Assembly (NCBI GenBank): GCA_031216915.1
Contig: CM062294.1
Span: 393,567,217-393,631,216, forward strand
Source: Pictodentalium vernedei
Taxonomy: Eukaryota; Mollusca; Scaphopoda; Dentaliida; Dentaliidae
Length of the DNA stretch: 64,000 bases
Reading direction: 5' to 3'
The notes under the pieces were generated by a model, which did not search any database, was not told the origin of the DNA, and saw nothing but the letters and a program-made list of their open reading frames with translations. Both the position numbers and the translations under genes were made by a program. Each line of letters begins with the position of its first letter. The first letter of the stretch is position 1. Positions 25,301 to 36,475 of the stretch are shown here, in pieces.

Positions 25301-25640
25301 ATTAGCGGTCCGTGTGGGACTTGGAAAATTTGAAATTTGGAAGTTAGTTTTTCTGTTTGTTTATGCGTTTTGGTCAATTTTAAGAAGAAAAAAAGTTTTA
25401 GGCTGAAAATATTTTATTTGGGACTTTGAAAAATTTCCGAACAAAAATAAAAAAAAATCTGTTTTTTATGCGTTTATCTCAATTTTGGGACGTAAAAGTG
25501 CAAGAACTGAAAATAGAAGGAAAATCCTGTCTATTGTGTGGGCACAATCGCTTCATCTAGTTGGTATATGCTTTTCTTAGGAGGGGCATATGCAGCTTAT
25601 TCAAGTCAAGTCCCTGGTTTGATATTAAGACTACCATGTC
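22319..25640. repeat. Hairpin-headed repeat with ~167 bp tandem array
   Basis: The head is the near-perfect palindrome AGCTCACCTGACTGAAAGTC.. at 22319-22348, followed by GTCCGTCGTC. Tandem units recognised by GCAGAATCTTTTGATATTTG start at 23063, 23230, 23397, 23561, 23728, 23894, 24174 and 24341, so the period is about 167 bp with one shortened unit. Some units alternate between two variants of the TTTATATTTGGGCTCA phrase. A run of ~25 G lies at 24375-24399. From 25100 to 25530 there is a weaker repeat of TTTATGCGTTTCGGTCAATTTT-like phrases. Confidence 0.75.
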
Positions 25641-27645
25641 AGGTGAGTGCCCTCAGGCCTCCTGGGGCCTCTTGTTTTTCTAGCGTTATGGGCATTTTTT
25701 TGCTTTTTTCAACTTGGAAACCATTGGCAGGGGATACCGGTGGTGTTGCACTTTTCACTTCAAAAGCATAGTTTATGATCCCTTATTGGAATGAGCTCAT
25801 TTTTGCCCTAGAAACATAGTTGAAGTTGAGAAGAGTAAGGCCCCACAATAATCAAATTCAAGGATTTTAAAGGCTCCACCAACACTAGTCTTAACTAGGA
25901 CCCTTTGGTTATTACCCCACCTCTCAATTCTCTTAAAGGAAGTGGGAGGGGGAGGTAATGACCAGAGGGTACCAACTCACTGTTTTTTTGCACAGCATAA
26001 GAATAACGGGGCTGCATCGGAGGTCACGCAGAGTATTTTGCAGGACTGTTTATGGGATTGATCAGCTATTTAAGGTCACATATTTTGGCTCAGTGGCTTC
26101 TTGTGACCGCAACATGGAGATAAAGTCAAGTTTAGTCAATAGTTTATACCCATGGGGCCTAATATAGAGGACTTCCTCTCCAAGCATGGGTCCTATTTTA
26201 CCAATAAAACTGAGCTTGTTTACCACGGTAAACAAGCACTTTTTCAGTCCTTTAATTTTGAAAGACCCAGTTCAGTTGCTCACTGCTTTAGGGATTATGC
26301 ACACAATTTTTTTTTTTTTGAGAAGGGTGGGGGGGGGGGGGGGGGGGGAGTAGCACTACATCAGAAATGGATGTGTAACTTATAAGTCAACATACCGATT
26401 TCTTGATGTAATATCATGCCATGATTTTATCCCATAAAGAATAAAGAATGCTTACCTCGATATTTTGTTTCTAGTTTTGTCTGCCAGATTTTCAAGAAAA
26501 AGTTTTAGGTAATTTGACTCATATAAGTACAAAGTTTTGACTTATCCAATAAAACTGTTCACATAAACATTATTTTCAGTTTGAAATAGGTTTCAAAGAG
26601 GTATTTTCCTGATGAATCATGAAATCATAACAATATATTGTTGATGATGCTTCTCTGATTGACATATGAACACACTTATGAGGCTTGGTTTCACTCGTGC
26701 ATAACAGATTTGGCAATTCAGCTCAAACTGACAAGGATCTGTTGACCACGCCCCTGATGCACTTTAAGACTGATGACCGGTTTGAACTAATACAGTGTAA
26801 CCAATAAAACAGAAGAAAAATGAAATGGACAAACTGCTTCTTCCTACATGTTACATTTACTGTTGTATCCACATACTAAGTATGCACATTGATGCTCTCT
26901 TCAAATCCGACAAAGGGTTTGTGATGCTTTGATGTTTTCGGGTCAGTGTACACTGTGGAATCATCTCTCAGATGACTTGTTAGCAACTTATAAACCATTG
27001 GATGTTTTATGCATTTTGGAATAAATTAACATACCGACTTAAGGATTTTCAAGGTGTGCTTTTGATTACTCACTGGTTTTGAAATCTGCTTGTGCCATGG
27101 TGTGCAGATGCCATAAGGAGCCTCAATATCGAAGGATGGATTATTTCTAAAATAATGTACTGTTGTTGTTCACATCGGTCATAATCATTGGCACAATGGA
27201 GAAGGTAAAATTAGAAACCATGTGTATTCAGAAATTTTATCATATTGTTGATTATTTCTGATGACTTTTGGGCAGATTCATTTATATCTTCGCAATATCG
27301 TGCATACATGCTCAGACATTGAAATAACTCGTGAACGATCAATAGGTTATGTGATAGTTACAGCAATTGGAAAATATGTGAACAAATGAACTACAGGTTA
27401 CAACAAAGTAATACAACATAGTTTTATTAAATTACTAATCTTGCATGTTTTACCACAAAGAGTTGACAAACTTTCGGATCTATTTCGATTCCAAGGTTGC
27501 TTATTTCATACAAATATGAATAGAATGACATGCTGTTTCACCTTAAAAGAATTTCTGCCCAAATAAATAGCAACAACAAACATGCGATCTCACCTCTGCG
27601 AGATTGGACCTTAGTTGTTGATATTTATTCAAGTGGAAAATCCTG
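25641..27645. other. AT-rich spacer; no gene seen
   Basis: It contains a small hairpin (GCTTGTTTACC/GGTAAACAAGC near 26215-26236), a T run followed by a G run near 26309-26349, and no supportable coding region. Confidence 0.5.
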
Positions 27646-27897
27646 TTAAACCCTTTACCCAAACGCAGACGATTCCAAAATTTATTATTTTCAATAACAT
27701 TTTTTTTAATTTTTCCAAAAATTTCAACAACACCTTATCATGTGACCCCTCGTTGGAACGAGCTCACCGAGCTCGTTCCAATGAGGGGTCACATGATATG
27801 GTTTTGTTGAAATTTTTTTAAAAATAATATTTTTTCAACAACTGAAATTGCATGATTACGTGGGTGGATGTGGGCGATTCGTTGGGTAAAGGGTTAA
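27646..27897. mobile_element. Palindromic MITE, ~250 bp, TTAA-type ends
   Basis: The whole element is an imperfect palindrome. Outer ends read TTAAACCCTTTACCC and GGGTAAAGGGTTAA. The centre has near-perfect ~27-base arms around GGAACGAGCTCACCGAGCTC. TTAA plus CCCTTT ends would fit piggyBac-type MITEs, but no transposase is present to confirm it. A relative lies at 34214-34464. Confidence 0.7.
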
Positions 27898-28799
27898 GAC
27901 ATATAACTGCATGACCGGCAAAGTAAAAACAGAGAAAGCAGAGAGACCTGACATCACCCTTTTCCTGTGGATTACAACCATGTTATACAGCGTAACTTGC
28001 CAACGGGTTATGATATAAGCCCTTTATTAAAAATAACCAGGCCTGCATGCTCTCGCATACAAGCAAAATCTGAGAGTCTATATTTTGCGGCTTATTGTCC
28101 CTTTAATGTACACATAAGTTGAAGTGAAGTAAATGAATATTATTTTTTTGTAGGTCAAACTGGATGGCTTTCATTTACATTTGCACAGGGATTTTGCAGC
28201 CTTCATGCTTAGCTGGCTAATCCTACTGTGGTAGCACCAACTTTCAGGAATATATCTGACAAGAGAGCAATTTATTGCAGTCAATTGACCGTAAGTACAA
28301 ACAATATGAAATGCAACTTTTCGGCTTTTATTATTATGCCCTTGAGAGCCTCTTGGGCAGGGGGGTGGGGGGCATTATGTTTTCATTATGTCTGTCCATC
28401 ATCCCCGCCCTTTAACGTTTTGTTTTTGTCCAATAACTGAAGAACCGATTATTTGGTCAAATCATAATTTTAGGGGTAACTTGTGGATGGCTAGGCAATG
28501 CTTCCGTTTGGTCCAGCTCACCAATTCAGTATGGCCACTATGGTGGCCATATTGAATTTCGTTTCTGTCCAATAATTAATGAATGCCTACTAAAATCATT
28601 TTTATTTTTTATTATTTTTTAATTATACATTGTTAGTGTCTAGAGGAAGCTTCCTTTCGATTTCAGACTCATTCAGCTGAACCAAGATGGTAGCCATCTT
28701 GAATTTGGTTTCCATCCAATAACTAATGAATACTGACTCGAATCAATTTCAGTTTTTGGTAATGCATTATTGTGTCTAGAGGAAGCTTCCTTTCGATTT
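27898..28799. repeat. Spacer, then hairpin-headed repeat with two ~170 bp units
   Basis: 27898-28330 shows nothing recognisable. From 28335 a head TATGCCCTTGAG..CTTGGGCA with G runs precedes GTCTGTCC. Two related units follow, each with a CCAATAA.TAATGAAT phrase and GTCTAGAGGAAGCTTCC (near 28630 and 28772), and each with a small hairpin (GGCCACTATGGTGGCC; AAGATGGTAGCCATCTT). Confidence 0.6.
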
Positions 28800-28819
28800 T
28801 GGTCTTGCAGATGCACAGA

Positions 28820-29330
28820 GAGAAGAATTTTCATGTTCATCTCTCTATCCGTCATATACCGGGTTGTCTGAACGTACTAGCAGACTCGCTCCTTGGAAAG
28901 GTCGCCTGTTTCATTTGTATGACGTTCAACATGCGTTTGTTTGTACAGTTTTACGAGTGGGATCACCCCATGATTGTTCAGTTTGCGACGCACCGGAACA
29001 ATTAGTTACCGTCATTTGTGTTGCCATGCCCAGATTATTGAGCACATGCAGTACACGCTCTGCAGATTTCACGGGGAGGAATGATAGGCTATGTGTATCC
29101 TCCAATTCATTTGATTCAATAGGTTACGTTTAAGATTAAACAGTCTCGTTGTGAATCCTACTAGTAGCACCTCTGTTGTCACAGAAATCTTGGATCAGTA
29201 TTCTCAAGCGTCTGTTATGGGACCCTCCCCAGAAGCTTTCTCCATGAGAGAGTCTTCTTTCAGGGGAAGTTTTATTCTTCAGGTCCTTCTCTTCCAATAG
29301 TGGCATAATGGAGTCGGTTCGACGTGAGGG
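28820..29330 (+). pseudogene. RNase H / methyltransferase-like pol fragment
   Basis: One frame reads RHIPGCLNVLADSL near 28850, matching the last RNase H motif of the intact pol (RHIPGRLNVLADSL). It is followed, with frame changes, by pieces matching the DLFAT..GMIGYAYPP region (RNDRLCVSS and GYVYPP-type sequence near 29080-29110) and by a piece resembling the stretch before the recombinase. No reverse transcriptase or recombinase is left, so it cannot encode an active enzyme. Confidence 0.7.
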
Positions 29331-29407
29331 AACCATTGCGGTTCCTATATTTTTCTGTTAACCTGACACAAGAACAATCAAATAATTCGGGTGAGGAGAT
29401 GTCGTTA

Positions 29408-29423
29408 TGACTTCAACCCCCCC

Positions 29424-29466
<43 letters not shown>
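29408..29466. repeat. Poly-C run followed by (AC)n microsatellite
   Basis: About 23 C are followed directly by about twelve AC repeats. Confidence 0.95.
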
Positions 29467-29471
<5 letters not shown>

Positions 29472-30587
29472 AACTGCCTTATGTGTTTAGAGGCAGATAA
29501 CGGGCAAGACATAGTTTTCTTCCCGCAAGCCTCATATAATTTAATACATGCATACTATGCATTTATGTTGTGCTCTATGGCGACCTCATGGGCTCATCCA
29601 CTTTTTAGCTGAATTAGTATCCTGCTATTTTTGTTGATTTGTTATATACGAGCGCTTATTTATAAATCATCACAATGAAATTGCTACTCTTGAGTACCTC
29701 GCAGGCTGCATAACCAGTTAACTGATATTCAGATGATTACATGCTAAATATAAATGCTCTCGCGCATTATTATTATTAGGCCAACGCTTTATTGTATTTT
29801 GTGGACCTTGAAATCATAACCTATTTTGGGGGTGGTCCGTGTTGGAGCCTGTTAATCATGCCTATGCATATCTCTAGATCCAAGTTTCTATTTTGTTTTG
29901 TACTCATCTAACACATGTTTTTACGATCGTATATATTGGATAGTACACGTTGGAGAGTGTTGTTACTGGAATTTATTGTACAGTGGCCGCCTATGTATTA
30001 CCAAGGAAGTGTTTTCTCTTCAGGAATCGTTCAGTGTTTCTTGATTGGATATGTGTATGTTATTTTTATATATCACCGGTTTTCGATGTATCTGTGTACA
30101 TCGTCTGCGGTGTAGGTTATTTAGTGTGCAATATTAATTACCAGGATCGTCGCTATTGCCATAATTTCTGAAGTAATGTTAAGCACCATTTATTAATCAT
30201 GAATTAATACCTGAGTGCCTGTTCGACGATTATTTATATTGTTTTTTGGTACCTCTCTTATTGTTTCCTGAGCTCTCCCCTTTTTCTTTTGAAGACTTCT
30301 TCAAAAAAAAAGGGGGGTGGGGTGTGTGATTGTTTGTGGGAGATTTTCTCTCATTCTCAGATACGCCATCCTAATTTTTGAGGCTTAGTCCAGACTAGCC
30401 TTAAAAATTAGGAACTTGTCTTCATGCTTACAATAAGGAATTACTTAAAATTGGGCTCCTTATTTAGAATATGTCGCCCTCTATTACTGTAGAGAGAGAC
30501 GTACATGTAATTCCTAATTAGTCTAAGTTCCTTCATCATGGATTGCAGGATTGGAATTATTTCAGAAGTCCTAGGCCATTTATGATT

Positions 30588-30676
30588 CAGCTATGTTTGG
30601 GCCATTGGTATACTGTGTAAAAATATGATACATTTATAGTAAATTGTATATTTTTATACTTACCAATGGCCCAGAC
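30588..30676 (+). repeat. ICR of the diverged DIRS remnant
   Basis: The right half is the reverse complement of the element's right tip near 30919-30970, with a few changes. The left half should record the lost left tip (ATTTTTACACAGTATACC when reversed). Confidence 0.8.
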
Positions 30677-30970
30677 GGGAAGGGCCCTCCCATGAGTGGG
30701 CACTCATACCTCCCTGCTGCATTATTATGTAATACTCTCTTTTACAAAGAATGGTGTTGGCTCCAATTCCGGTCACTTCGCGCATGCACAGAGGGTAAAT
30801 GTATGGAGGACCAGATAGGACTTCTAATTTTCGGTTTTGCATGCAAATTTCGGGGATTGGAGGGGGGGGAGCAAAATTTGTGTTTGGCCCTAGATATTTT
30901 AGAGTTAGCACCAGCTATGTCTGGGCCATTGGTAAGTATAAAAATATACAAATTACTATAAATTGATCAT

Positions 30971-32519
30971 TTTTTGCTCCAAGATGGATTTGGCCGGATT
31001 TAGAGTGATTTTATACATGAAGAAAACCCACCTATGCCTCCTCTCCCCAATTGGTGTGTGTGTGGGTGGATTAGCAGTACTTGGCGATGCAGACCTCTTG
31101 TGTCTGTGGTTGCATTCCAATACTAGAAAAAACTCATCAAACGTGGGCAACAGGGTTATAAATAATTAAATGACTTCATTCCATTGCAGTGTAAACTAGC
31201 CATAGATGCTAATTGAATCCTTCTATAAGTAACTTTGGCCACGTGAGTACCCCAGGCCCCATGGGGACTCTTGTTTAACATGTACTCGCCTTATTTCTTC
31301 AAATCTTACCAAAGTAATACAAGTGCCTTATCCTCGTAGTATTTTTCTGGTGAAACATTTTTAGACCAAAAAAATGATGTACGAAAATGGGTTACTAATT
31401 TTGGTTACTTGTCACAACATTAACAAAATAATTTTAAAAGTCACTTTCCTGAAAAGATTGTGACAGGAACTCTTCATGTTGCTTTCCTAAGGCACAATAG
31501 TGAAGAAATGCACAGAAATCCTCTCTGGATGTCCCTCAAAACTGCTGATAATGTGAGATTTTCTTCAGAGAAAGCCAGAGAGGTTCCTCCATTGTAGGTG
31601 AGAATGAGGAGATTGAATTTTTCATGTGTCTGACAGAAATTGGATAGTGGGCGACTGTTCAATGCACTATACAGGAAACCAAGGTGAGTGAACCATTGCA
31701 CTTTTGACCCCTGGTTGGTCCAGTTTGGTTTAATTGTTGTCTTTTGACATTTCTAATCTTTCTAAGGGTGTTTACTCTTTGGAAGCATTCAAAATTACTT
31801 TTTCACCAGTGAAATAGGATGAGGTTAAGGTACTTGTGTTACTTTGGTAGGTATAATAAGCAATAAATAGAGATTATTATGACAGTAAAGTGATCTAGAT
31901 GAGGTCTGATTGTTGGATCATAGGTGTTTGTAATTTGGCAATATGACCTCATCAACAAGACGAAATGTGACAAACCAGATAACTTTACTGTCATAATGAT
32001 CTGTTTATTAGATGCCGTTCTGGAAATTTACCTTGCATGCAAGAAATAATTATAAGGGTAAATAATGTGCAATTATGGGGACTTCCCAAAATAGTGTCTC
32101 TAAAGTTGACAGCATTCAGCATTTCATTCTTCTACATCAGAGTCAGATTCACGCATTAAAATAGCAATAAAGTAAGAAAACAAATCCATTTTATTGTGGT
32201 TAATAGGGATTGGCACATCAAAATTGGTTAAGCACTATATTAGAAATTCACAATAGTGTTTATTTATACGATTGAAGCATACCTAGAAATGCTTGGTAAT
32301 CTGGCCGGACTTGATTGACATTCTCCAGTTCCGTCCTCTTTCTGAGACCAACCAACTGATACAGAATTGGAAAACCACTCGGTGTGATCCGGCGATCATG
32401 ATTTGATGGGTGGAAAACATGGCGTATCATTGATAAGTATATAATAAAATTTGGTACAAAAGTTTTAATTTTCACAGAATTGAAGCAGTTAGCACTGAAT
32501 ACCTATTTTCTTTACTTAC
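30971..32519. other. AT-rich spacer with one inverted-repeat element
   Basis: 30971-31060 resembles the TTTGCTCCAAAATGCATTT repeat seen at 58255-58560, into which the DIRS remnant appears inserted. An open stretch on each strand near 31474-31701 has no recognisable domain. On the minus strand, 32284-32440 could be read as an exon ending at a GTATGC donor, but no acceptor was found, so it is not annotated. Confidence 0.4.
31862..32009. mobile_element. Small inverted-repeat element (~150 bp)
   Basis: Arms AATAAATAGAGATTATTATG..CAGTAAAGT and ACTTTACTGTCATAATGATC..TTTATT are inverted over about 30 bases with two or three mismatches. The class is not determined. Confidence 0.6.
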
Positions 32520-32521
32520 AG

Positions 32522-32728
32522 TGGTTCCTGTTACACTTTACACTGTTGTTTATTAGTATCTATGAAGGATCACAGCATCAACATCTGGCACCAAAGATTA
32601 TTGGATTTGGACTTGTTTCCTGTATTTTGCCTTCACTTGGGATCTACTTTTTACGGAAAGAAGGCTCAAGTAAACCAGATCCGCACATTACTGGGAGGTA
32701 CAACCTCCGATCGAGTAAACAATCTTAA
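32522..32728 (+). CDS. Possible terminal exon of a host membrane protein
   Basis: A pyrimidine-rich tract ending TTTACTTACAG immediately precedes an open stretch of 68 codons that ends at TAA. The peptide starts WFLLHFTLLFISIYEG and contains a second hydrophobic stretch (IIGFGLVSCILPSLGIYF), then a charged tail with RKEG and RYNLRSSKQS. Two predicted membrane segments and a basic tail would suit the C-terminus of an endomembrane protein. I do not recognise the family and could not find the preceding exon. Composition looks more protein-like than other short frames nearby, but this remains a guess. Confidence 0.25.
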   Translation, partial: WFLLHFTLLFISIYEGSQHQHLAPKIIGFGLVSCILPSLGIYFLRKEGSSKPDPHITGRYNLRSSKQS

Positions 32729-33458
32729 CTCGTACCAACAACTTTCCATCAGTATCACATTTCATCAGCAGACATGAAGAAAAACAAAGGGGTGATTTGT
32801 AAGGTGAAGTATCAAGTTGGAAAGGCACACACAAAGATGTTATTCATCATAAAAAACAAAATTTGGACAGTTGTCTCGTAAGCAGTAGGGATGAGTGATA
32901 AATTGAGAAGTCCATTCAATCTTCATTTTCAGTTGATATTGAACAGGGAGTATTATTATGCTTGATCCATTCCAGGGTTCCCACTTTGTTGGATCCAGGT
33001 TTGTTCACTGGACCCATTCCTCATCATGCAGCACGGTGGGTCCAAATTCAGGACTTGAGCTGAGATTTCATGTTTCAAGGCAGTATTTCAGGGGACTTAA
33101 CGCTTTCTAGTATTGGCATTTTTTTTAAAGCAATGCAGCAAGTCAGATTCTTTCAAACAAAAATAGCACAGTTCTGCTCACAGTGCTTAATAGAGAAGGG
33201 TAATATACTGAAAAACCAAACCGATATGAAGGGGATACTAAAAAAACTCAACTGAACCAATCATTGAATATCAAAACTTTCAAATTTTCCTGTATTTGCT
33301 AATTGTAAGGCGTTGTTGATGCTTGATAGCAGTTGAAGTATTAATTTTTGTGGAAGAAGTGACTGATTTTCATTTCAGTTTTGTTAACCCTTTAGAGCCT
33401 GGGCACTTGTCCTGAATTTCCACAAAACTACGACCTGTACATGTCCAGTTGCTTAGTA

Positions 33459-33518
33459 GTGATTTTTAGTCAAGTCTTGGCTGCTCATTAAGGCAGCCAA
33501 GACTTGACTAGAAATCAC
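33459..33518. repeat. Hairpin, ~26 bp arms
   Basis: GTGATTTTTAGTCAAGTCTT and its near-perfect inverse AAGACTTGACTAGAAATCAC flank a short loop around TCATTAAG. Confidence 0.85.
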
Positions 33519-34213
33519 AGTCCAGGTGATTTGTCTGTTGTCAGCAGGAACTCCTAATGATGGTATGTTAAGGGTGCATGCTCCAAGATCATAAATCCCT
33601 GAAATAGGCCTTTTAAATGTTCAGGTGCATTTGGAACAAGGCACAAAATTACTGTAGATATGATTTGTGTTGCCAAAAGAATGCAAATTTTGCACTCATC
33701 AGCAGAGCCATTTTTGGTGATGTGGTAGAATGATACAAAAACAACTTATTCTGTATTATTCTGGTATGAATTCCCCTTTGGTACTATCAGTAAATCTTAG
33801 TCAAGACAATTCATATATCGAATACCAAACCGATACCATGGTATATTTCCCTAAAATACCGATGCCAATACCAAACCTAAAATTTCAATACCCCCATCGC
33901 TACATAATAATTTTTCTGTTTGGAGCATGGCAACTCTTTGGTTTGCCCCCATTAGATTTTAGATCCGAAAGTCAAGGGTCGATCCTGACACTTCATCCCA
34001 ATTGCCCATTTAGGAACATCGTGTCACCGTTTTCTAAGGTGTAGGGCATGAGGGGGATACATTTGCCTTCTACCTATGCTAACCCTGATCGTGCCAGGTT
34101 AGTGAAATGAAATAGAGAGTTTGATAGTTACTTGGTGGTTCTGCCCGGGTACTCTGCTTTCCTTCACCCATAAAAAAGCTGTCTATCACATGACCCTGGC
34201 TGATAAACTGTTT

Positions 34214-34464
34214 TTAATCCTTTACCCAGCACATAGGGTATCAAAATGTTTTATTTTAATTAATGTTTTTTAAAAATTTGCAAAAAATTTCCACAAACTA
34301 TATCATGTGATCCCTTCATTGGAACAAGCTCATCAGGATCCTTGCAATGAGGGGATCATATTATTTGAGTTTTGTTGAAATTTTGTGAAAAATATTGTTT
34401 TTTCTACTACTCATGTTGTAAGTGACATTGTTGGATGTGATCAGTTGGTTAGGTAAAGGGTTAA
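34214..34464. mobile_element. Palindromic MITE, ~250 bp, related to 27646-27897
   Basis: Outer ends TTAATCCTTTACCC and GGTAAAGGGTTAA, and a diverged centre (CATTGGAACAAGCTCATC..CAATGAGGGGATCA), match the other copy in layout and length. Confidence 0.65.
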
Positions 34465-35522
34465 AACCCCACTTTCTGTTAATGCATTATATGCACGGAG
34501 GGCAAATTTCCATGTCACTCTGATTGCCTGTAGAAAAAAGACAGTCATTAATTATTTAAGATGCAAGAAAATAGGGATTTGAGACCACAAAAATGTCATT
34601 TTCCAGAACCTTAGTTTATCTGGACTGTTTTTTCCAAGTGGACACCCTGCATTCATAATTCGTGCAAGTGTTAGGCTGCTAGAGTGGTAGCTCGTTTTTG
34701 TAGTTAGAATTTATACTTACAGATTTGTTATACAGGCACTCTTCAATAAATTGTATTATTATGCCTCACATCTGTGACATCAGCCGCGATTGGTTAATTT
34801 GACACCTTCTAAAAGTCATAGTGCTGGAGTTTTTGGACAAAACACGGGGTCCCTGGAGACATGAGAACAAAGAAAATGTAATCTCCACTTCCATTGATCA
34901 GTGTCGATTATGCAGCACTAAATGCTGGTGCCGTGTCTGTTTCAACTGTTTTCGTTGCCGATAGACACCAACTCACCAAAAAATATGTCATTTTCAGTAG
35001 GTGTGTTCTGAATTTTAACTGCAAACGATGAATTCAAAAGAATCAGAAATATTAAAAACTCACATGTTGTTCATCACTTTAGTGAATCATGAATGTGACT
35101 TCAATCAATTAAATTTCCTCCAAGTTTAGTATTACTTCTCAACCTCACGGAGTCTCTGCCTCAAGTTCAAAATAATTTGTTTCACTCCGCTTATTTCTGA
35201 CAACTGTTGTCGTCCAAGAAACATGAATTTATATTCCATTATACCAATTATCACACAAGTATTAATACTGAATTTTAACATGAACAGCATGATGCAGTTG
35301 TATACACTGGCATTTGGTGATATAGAAACTCCCAAAACGACGGCACTTGTAACAAATCATTTTCGAATTTGGTGATCTGGAAACTCCTAAAGAGACGTCA
35401 TTCCTTCGAAATGACATCACTAAAAGCATGTTTCTGGATTCGACTACACTGTTACAAGATTAATGGCATGTTGCAGTTAACGCTTAACAACGAAAGCTAT
35501 TTTTTGTTTGGCATAATAAAAT

Positions 35523-35593
35523 AATTAGAACGTTTCTTTTCATGTTCTATCGGTCGATAGAACATGAACAGAAACGAACAGAAACATTCTAAT
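35523..35593. repeat. Hairpin, ~30 bp arms
   Basis: AATTAGAACGTTTCTTTTCA and CATGTTCTATCGGTCGATAG together with the inverse on the right form an imperfect palindrome centred at about 35554. Confidence 0.85.
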
Positions 35594-35768
35594 TCTATAA
35601 TAGAACAGGTCTATACAAATAAAAGAGTTTTGCTTCAAAGTAAATATGAAGCGCCAAGCCTGGAAATAAGCAATCTTGTGATTTGCAGAGTGAGGTCCCC
35701 AGAATGTATCTGCTGATGCTATCCCATACAGTGGGCTAGCATGCCCCTATTTATCCTCCGGGTACCTC

Positions 35769-36028
35769 TTTCTTATCAACCTACTCACAATTGTTTACTA
35801 CAGGCTTGCACTACAGTGGAAGTCCCTAACTCGGATAAAATACTCTCTATTTTTGTCTTTCCCAAGCAGGTTGGGAAAGAAAAGTGGTGCAAAAGCACCA
35901 ATAAAAATAAGCCAAAACTGGGTCGAGTGCAACCGGCGCAGACCCAGTACGGGACGCTCTCTCCCAAGTACAACTCCACGACTTCCGTTGCCAGTGCGCA
36001 TATACCGTCTCTAAAGACCCATTCTTTT
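35769..36028 (+). repeat. Left inverted terminal repeat, second DIRS family
   Basis: Its reverse complement occupies 42023-42309. The outermost ~30 bases differ between the ends (CAACCTACTCACAATTG versus a GTAGGTATAATAAG-type tip), as is usual for DIRS ends; the inner part is nearly identical. Confidence 0.93.
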
Positions 36029-36475
36029 TAAAATCTGCTTCGTGTCGAGATGTTTTTGCACGCTTATCAGTGTTCCACCAGCTCGATGTTTGATGATTCC
36101 TGATTCATTATACCACAGTGTATCCTTTGTATTCTCAGGAACAGTGTTTTATATTCTCTTTTTTCTATTATGTGTCCATAATGTATATTTATTTGCTCTC
36201 TCTCGAGTCGCGCGCGAATTTCGCGGGCCACGCGGTTCGGACTTAGATTATTTCACAATTATTGTTAATGCTTTTTTTTGCAAAATTTTCTAATTGTGTT
36301 AGAGTTAGGTGTCAGCAGGGTACCACTCCTACAGTGTTCCTTCTTTCTGTTGAGAGTAGTCTTCCTGTTGGGTGGTTCCCGGTCGACCATCTGGGGTCTT
36401 TGTTTCTGTCACCTTTCTCTCTTTGGGGGTGTTCTGTTTTCTGATCTCACCTTCTCTGCTCCTCTCACCTCTTTC

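Larger units (their letters stand above)
28800..30970 (+). mobile_element. Remnant of a diverged DIRS element (5' truncated)
   Basis: The right end is clear: an ICR-like sequence at 30588-30676, a terminal repeat to about 30970, and the same GGTAAGTAT tip. The core motif reads GGGCCATTGG in place of GGGTCATTGG, and the tip tails differ, so this is a separate subfamily. On the left, pol-derived sequence starts at about 28820 inside RNase H. The middle (29340-30560) has lost recognisable recombinase sequence and contains a poly-C/(AC)n tract. The left boundary is uncertain, since no left terminal repeat is seen. Confidence 0.75.
32729..35768. other. Spacer with palindromic elements; no gene seen
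   Basis: Apart from the palindromes listed separately, there are only short open frames without domains. Confidence 0.5.

Noticed and set aside
32260..32475. Minus-strand exon candidate with a GTATGC donor
   Set aside because: The peptide looks plausible, but no acceptor or neighbouring exon was found and no family is recognised.
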